The translations under genes and the position numbers were made by a program. From Sphingomonas lutea (GTDB lineage: Bacteria > Pseudomonadota > Alphaproteobacteria > Sphingomonadales > Sphingomonadaceae): DNA of 64,000 bases. This document shows positions 6,557 to 17,391 of this stretch, in pieces (position 1 is the stretch's first letter; each line of letters starts with the position of its first letter). The notes under the pieces were generated by a model. That model did not search any database. It was not told where the DNA came from and worked only from the letters and a program-made list of their open reading frames with translations. The DNA is taken from the NCBI RefSeq assembly GCF_014396785.1, contig NZ_CP060718.1, forward strand, positions 248,001-312,000. The letters are read 5' to 3'.

Positions 6557-9391
6557 ATGCCGGAAGCCACGACGCCAACCGCCACGCCCCACCTCTACCT
6601 CGTCGATGGGTCGAGCTACATCTTTCGCGCCTATCACCGGCTGCCGCCGCTGACCAACCGCCACGGCGTGCCCGCGGGCGCGGTCTATGGCTATACGACG
6701 ATGCTGTGGAAGCTGGCCGGCGACCTCAGCCGCGCGGATGGCCCGACGCACATGGCAGTGATCCTCGACGCGTCGGAATCGACACATCGCAATGTGATGT
6801 ACGATCAATATAAGGCGCACCGCCCGCCGCCGCCCGAGGATCTGGTCCCGCAATTCCCGTTGATCCGCACCGCGACCCGCGCCTTTTCGATCCCCTGCAT
6901 CGAGGAAGATGGGCTGGAGGCCGACGACATCATCGCCTGCTACGCGCTCGCGGCCAAGGCGAAGGGGTGGAAGGTCACGATCGTCAGTTCCGACAAGGAC
7001 CTGATGCAACTGATCGACGAGGATGCCGGGATCGACATGCTCGATACGATGAACGACCGCCGCATCGGGCGCGAGCAGGTGATGGAGAAGTTCGGAGTCC
7101 CGCCCGAAAAGGTCGGCGACGTGCTCGCGTTGATGGGCGACAGCGTCGACAATGTGCCGGGCGTACCAGGCATCGGCCCCAAGACCGCGTCGCAGCTGAT
7201 CCAGCAATTTGGCGACCTGGAAACCGTTCTCGCCTCGACCGACCAGATCACCAAGCCCAAGCTCAAGCAGTCGCTGATCGACCATGCCGATGCCGCGCGG
7301 TTGAGCCGCGAGCTAGTGCGGCTGGTGTGCGATTCGCCCCTGCCCGAGCCCCTCGAAGATCTGGCGCTCAAGGGCATTCCGCCCGAGCCATTGCGCGACT
7401 TCCTGACCGACCAGGGTTTCAAGACCCTGCTCGCGCGTCTGGAATCCGGCGGCAGCGTGCCCACGCCGCGAAGCAGCAGCGGCGGCGGCTTCAATGACGT
7501 CATGGCGTCCCTCGATCGCAAGCCCACTGTCGAGCCTGCCGCGCCGGACAGGCAGGAGGTGGACCGATCGAAATATGAGACGGTGATCGACGAGGCCGCG
7601 CTCGACCGCTGGATCGCCAATGCGCGCGCGACGGGATATCTCGCGCTCGATACCGAGACCGACTGCATCGACTGCCAGGTCGCCAAGCTGGCCGGGATCA
7701 GCCTGGCGGTCGCGCCCAACCGCGCCTGCTACATCCCGACCGGCCACAGCGGGGCCGACCTTTATTCCGACGCGCCGAGCCAGCTTCCGCAGGATGTCGT
7801 GCTGGCCAAGCTCAAGCCGCTGCTGGAGGACCCGGCAATCCTCAAGATCGGGCATAATTTCAAATATGATTGGGTGATGTTCAGCCGGCTGGGGATCGAG
7901 GTTGCGCCGGTCGACGACACGATGGTGATCAGCTTCGACCTCGATGCCGGCCGCTCGTTCGGCCACGGGCTCGAGGAGCTCGCCAAGCTCCACTTCGAGC
8001 ATGAATGCATCCCCTTCAAGCAATTGTGCGGCAGCGGCGCCAAGCAGATCACCTTCGACAAGGTGCCGCTGCCGCAAGCGACCGAATATGCCGCCGAGGA
8101 CGCCGACATTTGCCTGCGCCTGTGGCTGCGAATGAAGCCGCGGCTGGCGCAGGAGAATGTCGCGCGGGTCTATGAGCGGGTCGACAAGCCGCTGGTCGCG
8201 GTGATCGGGCGAATGGAGCGGCGCGGCATCCGCGTCGATCGCGAATATCTGGCGCGGCTGTCGGCCGAATTCTCGAAGGACATCGCGGCGCTCGAAGAGA
8301 AGATCTACGAAGCGGCGTGCGGGCCGTTCACCATCGGATCGCCGCAGCAGCTTGGCGACGTGCTGTACGGGCGGCTCGGCCTGAAGGGCGGGCGCAAGGG
8401 CAAGAGCGGCCATTATTCGACCGACGTCAATGAGCTTGAGCGGCTCGCGGCCGAGGGCGTCGAATGCGCCACTTTGGTGCTCGACTGGCGCCAGCTGACC
8501 AAGCTGCGCTCGACCTACACCGACGCGCTGCAGGCGGTGATCAACCCAGAGACGGGGCGCGTTCACACCAGCTTCTCGCTGACCGGCGCGCAGACCGGGC
8601 GGCTCTCGTCCAACGACCCCAATCTGCAGAACATCCCGATTCGCACCGAGGCGGGGCGCAAGATCCGCGACGCCTTCGTCGCCGATCCGGGACACAAATT
8701 GCTGTCCGCCGACTATAGCCAGATCGAGCTTCGGCTGGCAGCGCACATGGCCGACGTGCCGCAGCTCAAGGACGCCTTCCGCAACGGCGACGACATCCAC
8801 AGCCTGACCGCCGAGGAGTTGTTCGGCGCATCCGACCGCGAAAGCCGCAACAAGGCCAAGACGGTCAATTTCGCCATCCTCTACGGCATTTCCTCATGGG
8901 GACTGGCGGGCCGGCTGGGAGTGCCCAAGGACGAGGGCAAGGCGATCATCGACCGTTATTTCGAGCGCTTCCCGGGCATCCGCGACTACATCCACGGGAC
9001 GTTGAGCTTCGTCCGTCAGCATGGTTACACGCGCACCTTGTTCGGGCGGAAAACGCATTTCGAGCCCAACATTCGGTCGCCCAACCCGTCGATCCGCGGC
9101 GGCGCCGAGCGCGCCGCGATCAACGCGCCGATCCAGGGCACCAGCGCCGATCTGATCAAGCGCGCGATGGCGCGGATGGACGGCGCGCTGGCCGACGCGG
9201 GGCTAAGTGACGTCAAGATGCTGCTGCAGGTCCACGACGAATTGGTGTTCGAAGTGCCCGACGGCCGCGAAGAAGCGGCGGCCGAGGTCATCAAGGGGGT
9301 GATGGCGGAGGCTGCCGGGCCGGCGATGCAGCTCGACGTCCCGCTCGACGTCGAAGTGGGGTGGGGGGCGAATTGGGGCGCCGCCCACTAA
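6557..9391 (+). CDS. polA: DNA polymerase I
   Basis: 944 residues with all three domains. The 5'-3' exonuclease (residues about 10-280) contains LVDGSSYIFRAYH and GDSVDNVPGVPGIGPKTA. The 3'-5' exonuclease is apparently active, with LALDTETDCID. The polymerase domain has motif A DYSQIELRLAAH, motif B RNKAKTVNFAILYG and motif C LQVHDELVFE. It fills gaps during Okazaki-fragment maturation and repair. The length is normal for alphaproteobacteria. The start is the first ATG of the frame, with only a weak ribosome-binding site. Confidence 0.97.
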   Translation: MPEATTPTATPHLYLVDGSSYIFRAYHRLPPLTNRHGVPAGAVYGYTTMLWKLAGDLSRADGPTHMAVILDASESTHRNVMYDQYKAHRPPPPEDLVPQFPLIRTATRAFSIPCIEEDGLEADDIIACYALAAKAKGWKVTIVSSDKDLMQLIDEDAGIDMLDTMNDRRIGREQVMEKFGVPPEKVGDVLALMGDSVDNVPGVPGIGPKTASQLIQQFGDLETVLASTDQITKPKLKQSLIDHADAARLSRELVRLVCDSPLPEPLEDLALKGIPPEPLRDFLTDQGFKTLLARLESGGSVPTPRSSSGGGFNDVMASLDRKPTVEPAAPDRQEVDRSKYETVIDEAALDRWIANARATGYLALDTETDCIDCQVAKLAGISLAVAPNRACYIPTGHSGADLYSDAPSQLPQDVVLAKLKPLLEDPAILKIGHNFKYDWVMFSRLGIEVAPVDDTMVISFDLDAGRSFGHGLEELAKLHFEHECIPFKQLCGSGAKQITFDKVPLPQATEYAAEDADICLRLWLRMKPRLAQENVARVYERVDKPLVAVIGRMERRGIRVDREYLARLSAEFSKDIAALEEKIYEAACGPFTIGSPQQLGDVLYGRLGLKGGRKGKSGHYSTDVNELERLAAEGVECATLVLDWRQLTKLRSTYTDALQAVINPETGRVHTSFSLTGAQTGRLSSNDPNLQNIPIRTEAGRKIRDAFVADPGHKLLSADYSQIELRLAAHMADVPQLKDAFRNGDDIHSLTAEELFGASDRESRNKAKTVNFAILYGISSWGLAGRLGVPKDEGKAIIDRYFERFPGIRDYIHGTLSFVRQHGYTRTLFGRKTHFEPNIRSPNPSIRGGAERAAINAPIQGTSADLIKRAMARMDGALADAGLSDVKMLLQVHDELVFEVPDGREEAAAEVIKGVMAEAAGPAMQLDVPLDVEVGWGANWGAAH

Positions 9392-10926
9392 GCGGTCGCA
9401 CCGCCGCGGCTCCACCCGCCGCCGACATGGCGGCCCTGGCGCGCGGCGGGCGAATCAACTTCCTCGGTTTCGTCCTGCGCCTGATCGCGCGCGTGCCGTT
9501 CCTGTTCATCGCGGGCCGGATGTACGGAGCCGAGGCGCTTGGCCGCTTCGCCTACGCCGTGCTCGTGGTCGAGTTCGCCGCGCAGATCGCCACGCTGGGC
9601 CTCAAGCGCGGACTGGCCGAACAACTCGCGCAGACCGACAAGCCCCACGTCAACGTCGTGTGGGACGCGTTGCTGGTCGCGGCCGTCGGATCATTCTTGG
9701 CGATGGGGCTGCTGTTCGCCTTCCCGCAGGCGATGTTCCCCAACAGCCGCATCTATGGGCTCGAATGGTTGCTGCCGATCGCGGTCATCGCCCTGGCCTG
9801 GTCCGAAGTGATGCTGTCGGCGCTGGCGTATCGCCATGACGTCGGTGCAACAGTGCGCGCCCGCGCGATCGTCGAGCCGTGGACAATCAGCATCGCCGCC
9901 TTCGCCCTTGCGTTCGTGTCCAAGCGCGATGGCCTGATCTTCGCCTACGCGCTGTCGATGATCGCGGCGGTCGTCGCCTCGACCATTCCCTTCCTGCGCA
10001 GCTACGGTTTGCCAAGGGGATGGCGTCCGTCGCCCGGCGACTTGCGGCGGATGATCCGCCGCAATCTCCCCCTCGCGGCCGCCGACGCGGTCGAATGGGG
10101 ATCGCGGCGGGTGGATATTGCCGTGCTCGGGCTGTTCTTTTCGCCCGCGGTGGTCGGGATCTATTACGTCGCGCAAAACGTCGCTTCGCTGCCGTCCAAG
10201 CTCAAGACCAGTTTCGACCCGATTCTCGGCCCGGTCATTGCGCGCAACCTTGCTGCGGGGGACATGGCGGCGGTGGCCAAGCAGGTGCGGCAGGTCGGTT
10301 TCTGGGTGATCGGCGCGCAGATGGGGGTGGCGCTGGCGCTCGGCATCCCGGGCGAAGCCGTGATGGGCCTGGTTGGGCCGGCGTTCGTGGCCGGGACGGC
10401 GGCCCTCGGCTTCCTGCTTGCCGCCGAGGTGGTCGCGGCAATGGCGGCGGTCAGCGAAGCTGCGCTGATCTATACCGCGCGCCACCGCAACATGATGCTG
10501 AGCTTCATCATGATCGCGCTTCAGGCGGCCTTCTCGGTCGCCCTGATCCTCATCATGCGCAAGCTCGACTGGCCGCTGATGTGGCAGGCGACGGGCCCGG
10601 CGGCCGGGCTGATGCTCGCGCTGGGCTTTGCCGCGGTGACCAAATCGATACTGCTCAGCCGGATACTGAAGGCGCCCGTATCGGGCTGGCGCTGGCCGCT
10701 CATCTGGGCCGCAATCGCCGGCGTGATTGCCGGGCAACTGGCGATCCTGGTGCCCGAATGGGCCGAGCTTTTGTTCGGCGTCCCCGCGATCCTGCTCGCG
10801 TTCGGCTACGTCCTGTGGACGCGCGGGTTCGGACCGGACGACCGCGAGCTGTTCAAGATGCGCAAGGCCGACATCAACGAGATGAGCCTGCCGTCGCCGG
10901 CTGAAAGCCCAAGCGCGCCGCGTTAG
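9361..10926 (+). CDS. Polysaccharide flippase / LPS biosynthesis membrane protein (MATE-like)
   Basis: Up to 521 residues, with about twelve hydrophobic segments starting at [20 protein letters not shown]. This N-terminal pattern, followed by [21 protein letters not shown], is that of oligosaccharide flippases of the Wzx/MVF superfamily, which move lipid-linked glycans across the inner membrane. The GTG at 9361 overlaps the end of polA by 31 bases. An ATG at 9427 ([12 protein letters not shown]) is an alternative and gives a 499-residue protein. It converges with purH, overlapping by four bases. Confidence 0.82.
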   Translation: MGGELGRRPLSGRTAAAPPAADMAALARGGRINFLGFVLRLIARVPFLFIAGRMYGAEALGRFAYAVLVVEFAAQIATLGLKRGLAEQLAQTDKPHVNVVWDALLVAAVGSFLAMGLLFAFPQAMFPNSRIYGLEWLLPIAVIALAWSEVMLSALAYRHDVGATVRARAIVEPWTISIAAFALAFVSKRDGLIFAYALSMIAAVVASTIPFLRSYGLPRGWRPSPGDLRRMIRRNLPLAAADAVEWGSRRVDIAVLGLFFSPAVVGIYYVAQNVASLPSKLKTSFDPILGPVIARNLAAGDMAAVAKQVRQVGFWVIGAQMGVALALGIPGEAVMGLVGPAFVAGTAALGFLLAAEVVAAMAAVSEAALIYTARHRNMMLSFIMIALQAAFSVALILIMRKLDWPLMWQATGPAAGLMLALGFAAVTKSILLSRILKAPVSGWRWPLIWAAIAGVIAGQLAILVPEWAELLFGVPAILLAFGYVLWTRGFGPDDRELFKMRKADINEMSLPSPAESPSAPR

Positions 10927-12512
10927 TGTCGGAAGTGGCGCATGCCGGTGAATAGCATGGCCAAGCCTGCCTCGTCGGCCGCAGCGATGACCTCGTCATC
11001 GCGGATCGACCCGCCGGGCTGGATGATCGCCGTCGCACCGGCTTCTGCCGCCGCAAGCAGGCCGTCTGCGAAAGGAAAGAAGGCGTCCGACGCGACCGCC
11101 GAGCCGATCGTCCGCGGCTCGGCCCAGCCGTGCGTTTCCGCCGCTTCCCGTGCTTTGGCGGCCGCGATGCGCGAGCTGTCGCGGCGGTTCATCTGGCCAG
11201 CGCCAATGCCCACAGTGACCCCGTCCTTGGCATAGACGATGGCGTTGGACTTGACGTGCTTGGCGACGGTCCAGGCGAACAGGCAGTCGGCGACTTCCCG
11301 GTCGGTCGGCCGGCGCTTAGTCACGCATTTCAGCTGGTCGCGAGTGATCGCGCCATTGTCGCGGTCCTGCACCAGCAGGCCGCCGGCGATGACCGCCAGG
11401 GTCTGCCCGCCGCGCGCCGGATCGGGCAGGTCGCCGGTCAGCAGCAAGCGGAGGTTCTTCTTGCGCGCAAAGATCTCGCGCGCCGCGGCGTCGGCATCGG
11501 GCGCGACGACGACTTCGGTGAAGATGGCAGTGATGGCCTCGGCGGTCGGGCCGTCGAGCGGCTGGTTGACCGCGACGATCCCGCCGAACGCCGACACGCT
11601 GTCGCAGGCCAGCGCCTCGTTCCACGCGTCGACCAGGCTGCCGCGCGTCGCCACGCCGCACGGATTGGCGTGCTTGACGATGACGACGCTGGGGCCGCTG
11701 CCGCGGAACTCGGCGGCGAGTTCGAGCGCGGCGCTGGCGTCGTTGAGGTTGTTGTAGCTGAGTTCCTTGCCCTGGACCTGCTCGGCCTGGGCGATGCCCG
11801 GCGCGGCGGGCCCGACGGGCAGATAAAGCGCGGCCTTCTGGTGCGGGTTTTCGCCGTAGCGCAGCGGCATCTTGAGCCTTGAGGCGAAGCTCCACGTCTT
11901 GGGAAAGCGCTCGCCTTGGTCGCCGAACGCGAACCATTGCGAGATGGTCGAGTCATAAGCGGCTGTCAGCGCATAGGCCTTGGCGGCGAGTTTCTTACGG
12001 AAGTCGAGGGTCGTCCCGCCTTGCTCGTCGAGCTGGGCGAGCAAGGTCTCGTAATCCGCGGGATCCGTCACGATCGCAACATGGGCATGGTTCTTGGCCG
12101 CCGAGCGGACCATTGAGGGGCCGCCGATATCGATATTCTCGATGATCGTGTCGCGGTCGGCGCCGCTCATCAGCGTGTCGAGGAACGGGTACAAATTGAC
12201 CACGACGAGGTCGATCGGCGCGATGTCATGTTCGGCCATCGACGCCGCATGTTCGGGATTGTCGCGCACCGCGAGGAGGCCGCCGTGGACCTTGGGGTGG
12301 AGCGTCTTGACGCGTCCGTCCATCATTTCCGGAAAGCCGGTGAGGTCCGAAATGTCGCGCACGTCGGCGCCCAGGTCCCGCAGTTTGGCGGCGGTGCCGC
12401 CGGTCGAGACGATCTCGACATTGTGGCGCTTGAAGCCGACGGCAAGCGTGTCGAGCCCGGCCTTGTCGGACAGCGAAATGAGCGCCCGGCGAACGGGGAC
12501 GAGGTCGGTCAT
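10923..12512 (-). CDS. purH: Bifunctional AICAR transformylase / IMP cyclohydrolase
   Basis: 529 residues, the usual PurH length. The N-terminal MGS-like IMP cyclohydrolase domain begins [17 protein letters not shown] and holds [13 protein letters not shown]. The C-terminal transformylase contains [21 protein letters not shown] and [10 protein letters not shown]. It catalyses the last two steps of IMP synthesis. It lies downstream of the heparinase-rpe-rsmB block on the same strand but is separated from it by a palindromic repeat at 12538-12617. Confidence 0.97.
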   Translation of the reverse strand: MTDLVPVRRALISLSDKAGLDTLAVGFKRHNVEIVSTGGTAAKLRDLGADVRDISDLTGFPEMMDGRVKTLHPKVHGGLLAVRDNPEHAASMAEHDIAPIDLVVVNLYPFLDTLMSGADRDTIIENIDIGGPSMVRSAAKNHAHVAIVTDPADYETLLAQLDEQGGTTLDFRKKLAAKAYALTAAYDSTISQWFAFGDQGERFPKTWSFASRLKMPLRYGENPHQKAALYLPVGPAAPGIAQAEQVQGKELSYNNLNDASAALELAAEFRGSGPSVVIVKHANPCGVATRGSLVDAWNEALACDSVSAFGGIVAVNQPLDGPTAEAITAIFTEVVVAPDADAAAREIFARKKNLRLLLTGDLPDPARGGQTLAVIAGGLLVQDRDNGAITRDQLKCVTKRRPTDREVADCLFAWTVAKHVKSNAIVYAKDGVTVGIGAGQMNRRDSSRIAAAKAREAAETHGWAEPRTIGSAVASDAFFPFADGLLAAAEAGATAIIQPGGSIRDDEVIAAADEAGLAMLFTGMRHFRH

Positions 12513-12537
12513 GGAGAATCCTTGGTCAGTTTGTTGC

Positions 12538-12617
12538 CGTCATTGCGAGGAGCGAAGCGACGAAGCAATCCATCGAAGGGTACGGCATTGGATTGTTTCG
12601 CTGCGCTCGCAATGACG
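12538..12617. repeat. Dispersed palindromic intergenic repeat
   Basis: The left arm starts CGTCATTGCGAGGAGCGAAG and continues to GCAATCC. The right arm, from GGATTGTTTCGC to CGCAATGACG, is its imperfect reverse complement, separated by a short unpaired centre. Elements beginning GTCATTGCGAGGAGCGAAGC are known as dispersed repeats in many alphaproteobacterial genomes. Here it sits in the gap between heparinase and purH, both minus strand. Transcribed, it would fold into a long hairpin that could end or stabilise the mRNA. Confidence 0.8.
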
Positions 12618-12625
12618 TCACGGGA

Positions 12626-14278
12626 TCAACTCGTCCGGCGGAACTGCCAGCCGATTTCGCCGCCGAGCGCGGAGACTTCGCCGACGATCACGAGCTGGGT
12701 CGTCCCCCGGGCTTGCCCGCGGCCGTCAATCCACAAGCTCTCCTCGATCGTCAACATCCCGCCGCGGCAGCGGAAATTCCATGGCGGCGCGCCGCGCGAG
12801 CGAAGGATGGCACCCATGCCGTCGGCGGTCGCAGTCGCCTCGATCCCCGGGGCGAGGTGGAATCGCACCGCATATGGCGCGGCTTCGCGGATGCGCTTGC
12901 GTCCCTTGGCCGTAAGCTGGTCGAGCCCGCGCAATTCCTTGCCGTCATTGCCGAGCATCAGGCTGCGCTTGTGGGCGAGGCCGAAGGTGCGGACGTAACC
13001 GTCGTGGCTGGCCTCGATCCGGCTTGCGTCATTGCCCTCGCTGCGTTCGATCCCGACATCTTCGACCCCGCGGCCGAGCGAGCCGTCGGCGAGGATGCTG
13101 GTCGAATTGGTGTCGTCGAGGACGAGCGTGCTGTGCGCGGCGGTGGTGCGCAGGCCCTGCACCAGTTCGGGCGACAGCGCGGTCGGGAGCGGGCCGGGAC
13201 CGCCGCAATTGACGACCAGGCGCTGGGCGCCGTCCGACATTTCGATCGCCAGCGTCGAGGCCGCGCCGAAGGCCGAGAAATGCTTGGGCGGCGGCGGCGC
13301 GCCGTCGAGCACGACGATCGTCCCCAGCGCCGACATCCGCTGATAGCCCCAGCCCCGCGCCTGGCGCAGCGGCCGGGCGCGCAGGCCGCAGCCGTCGATC
13401 AGCGCCGCCAGCCGCGCCGCTTCCCCCGGGTTGCAGCTTTGCCAGCTGGACAAGGCGCCGTCGCCCAAAGTGACGCCATGAAGCGCCGCCAGCGCGGCCG
13501 CCGACGCCGTCTCGATCCCGTCGGGGATGGTCTGCTTGGCCGCGCTGTAGCAGGAGCGGAGGAGCCCGAGGCGGTCAACCAAGAGCATCTGTTCGAACGG
13601 CGAGCGGCTGACCAGCCCGCCGTCGTCGAACTGCGCGCCGGTGAGCGCCCGGGCCAGTCCGGCTTCGCCCCGTGCGATGCGCGGAACGCCGCCCTGCACG
13701 AGCAGGCCGGCGGCGACCACGCCGCACCAGGCGGTGATTCGCGGCAAACCCTGCGGCGCCTTTTCCGCCTGGCCGTCGAGATGCCGAGCGCCGCGAGCGA
13801 GCGTGTTGAGCAAGGCGCTGCGGTAGCCCGCGTCTCCGCTCGACAGGATATAAGGGGCGTAGGCCGCCCAGAAGAGGATGCGTTCGCCCCACAGATGCGG
13901 CGCCCAGGCGGCGTCGGGCCTGCTGCCATGCGCCAGCAGCCAGCGGCCGACCATCGCTTCGGCCAGCCGTGCCCCGCTTTCGCGCGAGGCGGCGGCGGCA
14001 AGGTCGCGCAGCCAGGAGAAGCCCTGCACCTGCTCGGCCAGCGCGCCGCTTGCGCCGAGCGCGGCGAAGTCGAGGTCGGCGAGGGGCCGCACTTCGCTGC
14101 CGAAGGGGAATTGCCCGGCGAGCAAGGCGTCGCCGCGCTTGCGGTCGCCGGCGACATGGTCGCGCGGCACGGCGACGAGCTTGAGCGGCTGGCGCGACCG
14201 CTTGAGGCGGGAGAGGAGCGAACCGCGCGCCAGCTTGCGCACGGCATCGCGGTCGGCCCCCGGAAGGCCGAAGCTCAT
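12626..14278 (-). CDS. Heparinase II/III family protein
   Basis: 550 residues. The N-terminal half is an alpha-helical toroid-like region ([20 protein letters not shown]). The C-terminal half contains the heparinase II/III beta-sandwich, with [24 protein letters not shown] and [18 protein letters not shown]. Family members are polysaccharide lyases, but many alphaproteobacterial copies next to purH/rpe have no known substrate. No signal peptide is evident. The ATG at 14278 overlaps the rpe stop, so it is translated with rpe. Confidence 0.85.
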   Translation of the reverse strand: MSFGLPGADRDAVRKLARGSLLSRLKRSRQPLKLVAVPRDHVAGDRKRGDALLAGQFPFGSEVRPLADLDFAALGASGALAEQVQGFSWLRDLAAAASRESGARLAEAMVGRWLLAHGSRPDAAWAPHLWGERILFWAAYAPYILSSGDAGYRSALLNTLARGARHLDGQAEKAPQGLPRITAWCGVVAAGLLVQGGVPRIARGEAGLARALTGAQFDDGGLVSRSPFEQMLLVDRLGLLRSCYSAAKQTIPDGIETASAAALAALHGVTLGDGALSSWQSCNPGEAARLAALIDGCGLRARPLRQARGWGYQRMSALGTIVVLDGAPPPPKHFSAFGAASTLAIEMSDGAQRLVVNCGGPGPLPTALSPELVQGLRTTAAHSTLVLDDTNSTSILADGSLGRGVEDVGIERSEGNDASRIEASHDGYVRTFGLAHKRSLMLGNDGKELRGLDQLTAKGRKRIREAAPYAVRFHLAPGIEATATADGMGAILRSRGAPPWNFRCRGGMLTIEESLWIDGRGQARGTTQLVIVGEVSALGGEIGWQFRRTS

Positions 14279-14937
14279 CCCGCGCCTCGAAGCGCCTGGA
14301 TATTCGCGGCGTAATGGTCGGGACCGCCGCGGAAGGCCGCAGTTCCAGCGACGAGGACGTCCGCGCCGGCATCGATCGCCTGCGGCGCAGTGGCGGCGTC
14401 GATTCCGCCGTCGACTTCCAGCCGGACATCAAGGTCGAGCTTGGCGATGCGGTTGGCGATGGCCTCAATTTTCTTGAGCTGGCTGGCGATGAACTTCTGC
14501 CCGCCGAAGCCCGGATTGACGCTCATCACCAGGACGAGGTCGATGTCTTCGAGCACGTAATCGAGCATCTTGGCGGGCGTTGCGGGGTTAAGCGACACGC
14601 CCGCCTTCTTGCCCAGGCCCTTGATGCGCTGGATGGTGCGGTGGAGGTGCGGCCCGGCCTCGGGATGGACGGTGATCACGTCGGCCCCCGCCTCGGCAAA
14701 GGCATCGAGGAACAGATCGACCGGCGAAATCATCAGATGGACGTCGAACGGCTTTGCGGTGTGCTGGCGGAGCGCCTTCACCACCCCCGGGCCGATCGTC
14801 AGGTTGGGGACGAAATGGCCGTCCATGACGTCGATATGGATCCAGTCGGCGCCCGCCTCGTCGATGGCACGCACTTCCTCCCCCAGCCGGGCGAAATCGG
14901 CGGACAGGATCGAAGGCGAAATGAGGGGAGCGGCCAT
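14275..14937 (-). CDS. rpe: Ribulose-phosphate 3-epimerase
   Basis: 220 residues. It interconverts ribulose 5-phosphate and xylulose 5-phosphate in the pentose-phosphate pathway. The (beta/alpha)8 barrel starts [17 protein letters not shown]. The metal and catalytic residues are in [38 protein letters not shown] and the phosphate-binding EVDGGI. The stop overlaps the heparinase start (ATGA). It is 18 bases downstream of rsmB. Confidence 0.97.
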   Translation of the reverse strand: MAAPLISPSILSADFARLGEEVRAIDEAGADWIHIDVMDGHFVPNLTIGPGVVKALRQHTAKPFDVHLMISPVDLFLDAFAEAGADVITVHPEAGPHLHRTIQRIKGLGKKAGVSLNPATPAKMLDYVLEDIDLVLVMSVNPGFGGQKFIASQLKKIEAIANRIAKLDLDVRLEVDGGIDAATAPQAIDAGADVLVAGTAAFRGGPDHYAANIQALRGAG

Positions 14938-14955
14938 GTGGCCGATTAGACGCGA

Positions 14956-16212
14956 TTAACGGTTGCGGACAAGCCGCGCCATGAAGAAGCCGTCGAGCCC
15001 GCCTTCGGCTTCGATCAGCCCGGGCAGGATGCGCACCCACCCTTCGGGCGATGGCGTCATGACGGCGGGCAATTCGCCGTCCGCCGGCACCGCGATCGCA
15101 AAGCCTTGATTGGCGGCCAGCCATTCGCTCACGACGTCCTCACCTTCTTCGGGCTCAAGCGAGCAGACGGCGTAGATCAGGGCACCGCCCGGCCGCAGCC
15201 ATGACGCGGCCCGGTCGAGGAGGCGGCGCTGGAGCGCGGCGGAGTCGGCGATGATCTTCGGCCGGGCGCGGTAAAGGACCTCGGGATGACGGCGGAACGT
15301 CCCCGTCGACGAGCATGGCGCATCGAGCAGGATGGCATCGACCTGCCGCCCCGGGCTGAACGTCAGCGCATCGGCCTCGATCAGGTTTGCCGTCAGCCGG
15401 GTGCGCTCGAGATTTTCGCGCAGTCGTCCAAGACGACTTTTGGAATTGTCGATCGCAGTAACCTTGTGACCCGCTGCAGCCAGCTGCATCGTCTTTCCGC
15501 CGGGGGCGGCGCACAGGTCGATCACGTCCACGGCGTCGCCGGGAATCATGCGCGCCGGAAGCGAGGCGGCAAGATCCTGGACCCACCATCCGCCCGCTTC
15601 GAAGCCCGGCAGTTCGGCGACCGCGCTGCTATCCAGCCGGACGTGCCGGGGCGTGAGCGACGTTCCGGCATTGTGCGCCGCGAACTCTTTTGCGACGGCG
15701 TCATCGGCGAAGCTGAGGTCGAGTGCGGGGCGGCTCGCAATCTGGCGGCGTGCGGTCGCGACCGCGTCGGCACCCCACGCCTTTTCCCACCGCGCCTCGA
15801 CATCGTCAGGCAGGCGCGGTGCGGACATGTCCGGCAAGCCGCGGCGAAGCAAGGTGCCGAGCACGCCGTGGACCAGCCGCCGCGGCCCGCCGTCGACCAG
15901 CGGCAAGGCGGTCGCGACCAAGGCGTGGTCGGGGGTGCCGAGCCCGGCCTTTTGCGCCAGCGCCAACCGCAGCACCATGCGCGCCTTGCTGTCGTCGGGC
16001 AGGCGTTGCCGGGTCGCGCCGTCGATCAGCGCGTCGAGGTCGGGAATCCGTCGCAGCGTTTCCCCCGCGATGCCGATCGCCAGCGCCTTGTCGTTCGGGG
16101 CGAGGCCGCCGGCCTTGTCCGCCGCGGCGTCGAGCGTGCGCCCCTGGCGCAACACGGCATCGAGGATCTGCAGCGCCGCGCGGCGCGCGCCAAGGCCTTC
16201 AACCCTTGGCAT
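14956..16212 (-). CDS. rsmB: 16S rRNA (cytosine-5) methyltransferase, RsmB family
   Basis: About 418 residues starting at MPRVEGLGARRAALQ (16212); an upstream GTG-type extension to 16254 is possible but would run into the divergent gene. An N-terminal NusB-like RNA-binding region (ALQILDAVLRQGRTLDAA) is followed by a SAM-dependent methyltransferase: DLCAAPGGKT binds SAM, DAPCSSTGTFRRHPE holds the catalytic cysteine and YAVCSLEPEEGE the second cysteine. It makes m5C in 16S rRNA. Confidence 0.92.
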   Translation of the reverse strand: MPRVEGLGARRAALQILDAVLRQGRTLDAAADKAGGLAPNDKALAIGIAGETLRRIPDLDALIDGATRQRLPDDSKARMVLRLALAQKAGLGTPDHALVATALPLVDGGPRRLVHGVLGTLLRRGLPDMSAPRLPDDVEARWEKAWGADAVATARRQIASRPALDLSFADDAVAKEFAAHNAGTSLTPRHVRLDSSAVAELPGFEAGGWWVQDLAASLPARMIPGDAVDVIDLCAAPGGKTMQLAAAGHKVTAIDNSKSRLGRLRENLERTRLTANLIEADALTFSPGRQVDAILLDAPCSSTGTFRRHPEVLYRARPKIIADSAALQRRLLDRAASWLRPGGALIYAVCSLEPEEGEDVVSEWLAANQGFAIAVPADGELPAVMTPSPEGWVRILPGLIEAEGGLDGFFMARLVRNR

Positions 16213-16240
16213 CGAGGTCCGCGCCGCCCATCTTCGCGGG

Positions 16241-16405
16241 GTGAAGCGCCCCAAGCATCTCGACCCGCCCGCGCATCTTAGCCCGTCGCCGCCAATTCCC
16301 GCGCCGGCCGAGGCCGCGCCCGAGCCACCGGCCGGCGAGAAGCCACGCCCGGAGCCGACCCGTTATGGCGACTGGGAAAAGAACGGGATCGCGATCGATT
16401 TCTAA
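16241..16405 (+). CDS. DUF1674 / SDHAF4-like succinate dehydrogenase assembly factor
   Basis: A very small gene (about 54 residues) that is easy to miss. The likely start is the GTG at 16241 (VKRPKHLDPPAHLSPSPP). The proline-rich middle leads to the family hallmark PTRYGDWEKNGIAIDF at the C-terminus. In mitochondria SDHAF4 protects flavinated SdhA during complex II assembly; a matching bacterial role is inferred from homology. It is divergent from rsmB by 28 bases and overlaps the gpsA stop by four bases. Confidence 0.85.
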   Translation: MKRPKHLDPPAHLSPSPPIPAPAEAAPEPPAGEKPRPEPTRYGDWEKNGIAIDF

Positions 16406-17391
16406 TCTTCCTCGTCGCCCGGCGGGCGGCTGAGCATCGTTTCGAGCAATTCGTCGATCCCGACGCGGCCTTCCAGGAGATCGTTGACCGCGGCGACGAT
16501 CGGCATGTCGATGCCGCGCTCGACCGCAAGCCGGTGCAGTACCGGCGCGGTATGCGCGCCTTCGGCGACGGTCCGGCGGTCGGTCATCAGCGCGGCGACA
16601 TCCTGGCCTTCGCCGATCGCCTTGCCGAGCGAGAAGTTGCGGCTGCTGACCGACGAGCAGGTCAGCACCAAATCGCCAAGGCCCGACAGGCCGGCGAGCG
16701 TTTCGCGCCGCCCGCCCAACGCCAGCCCGAAACGCGTCATTTCCGCAAAGCCGCGCGCGATCAGCGCCGCGCGGGCATTCTGGCCTAGCCTTTTGCCCTC
16801 GACGATGCCGCAGGCGATGGCGAGGACATTCTTGACCGCCCCGCCGACCTCCGCCCCCGCGACATCGTCGGTGCAATAAGTGCGGAAGTTCACGCGATTG
16901 ATCCGTTCGCGCAGCGCCTGACCGAGCGGGCGGTCGCCGCACGCCAACGTCACTGCGGTGGGAAGCCCGGCGGCAACTTCATGTGCGAAGGTCGGCCCCG
17001 ACAGCACGGCGATCGGCGAATCTAGCCGCACTTCACGCGCGACGTCATGGAGCAGTTTGCCACTTCGCCCCTCGATCCCCTTGGAGCAGAGGACGAGCGG
17101 GATGCTGCCGCGCGGCGCCTGGTCGAGCACGCTGCGCATGTGCTGCGCGGGGGTGACCATCAGCCACGCGTCGCAGTCGGCGAGGTCGCCGAGGTCGCCC
17201 GTCGCGCGGATCGCCGGATCGAGCGGCAAGCCGGGAAGGTAGACGCCGTTTTCGCGCCGGTCGTTGATCGACCCGACCACCTCCTCTTCGAGCGCCCACA
17301 GCAAGGTTTCACGCCCGCCCTTGGCCGCGACCTGGGCCAGTGCGGTGCCCCAAGCGCCGCCGCCGACCACCGCGATCCTGTTGATGTTCAT
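16402..17391 (-). CDS. gpsA: Glycerol-3-phosphate dehydrogenase [NAD(P)+]
   Basis: 329 residues from the ATG at 17391, which overlaps the tsaD stop (ATGA). The N-terminal Rossmann motif is VVGGGAWGTALAQ. The catalytic-domain motifs include LCSKGIE, SGPTFAHEVAAGLPT and the lysine-containing GGAVKNVLAIACGI. It makes sn-glycerol 3-phosphate for phospholipid synthesis. It converges with the SDHAF4-like gene. Confidence 0.96.
   Translation of the reverse strand: MNINRIAVVGGGAWGTALAQVAAKGGRETLLWALEEEVVGSINDRRENGVYLPGLPLDPAIRATGDLGDLADCDAWLMVTPAQHMRSVLDQAPRGSIPLVLCSKGIEGRSGKLLHDVAREVRLDSPIAVLSGPTFAHEVAAGLPTAVTLACGDRPLGQALRERINRVNFRTYCTDDVAGAEVGGAVKNVLAIACGIVEGKRLGQNARAALIARGFAEMTRFGLALGGRRETLAGLSGLGDLVLTCSSVSSRNFSLGKAIGEGQDVAALMTDRRTVAEGAHTAPVLHRLAVERGIDMPIVAAVNDLLEGRVGIDELLETMLSRPPGDEED

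Noticed and set aside
7313..8800. Long open frame antisense to polA
   Set aside because: Arginine-, glycine- and histidine-rich with no motif; it mirrors the codon bias of polA, whose domains are complete.
12593..14314. 573-codon open frame antisense to the heparinase gene
   Set aside because: No recognisable domain, and the opposite strand has a coherent family match and operon overlaps.
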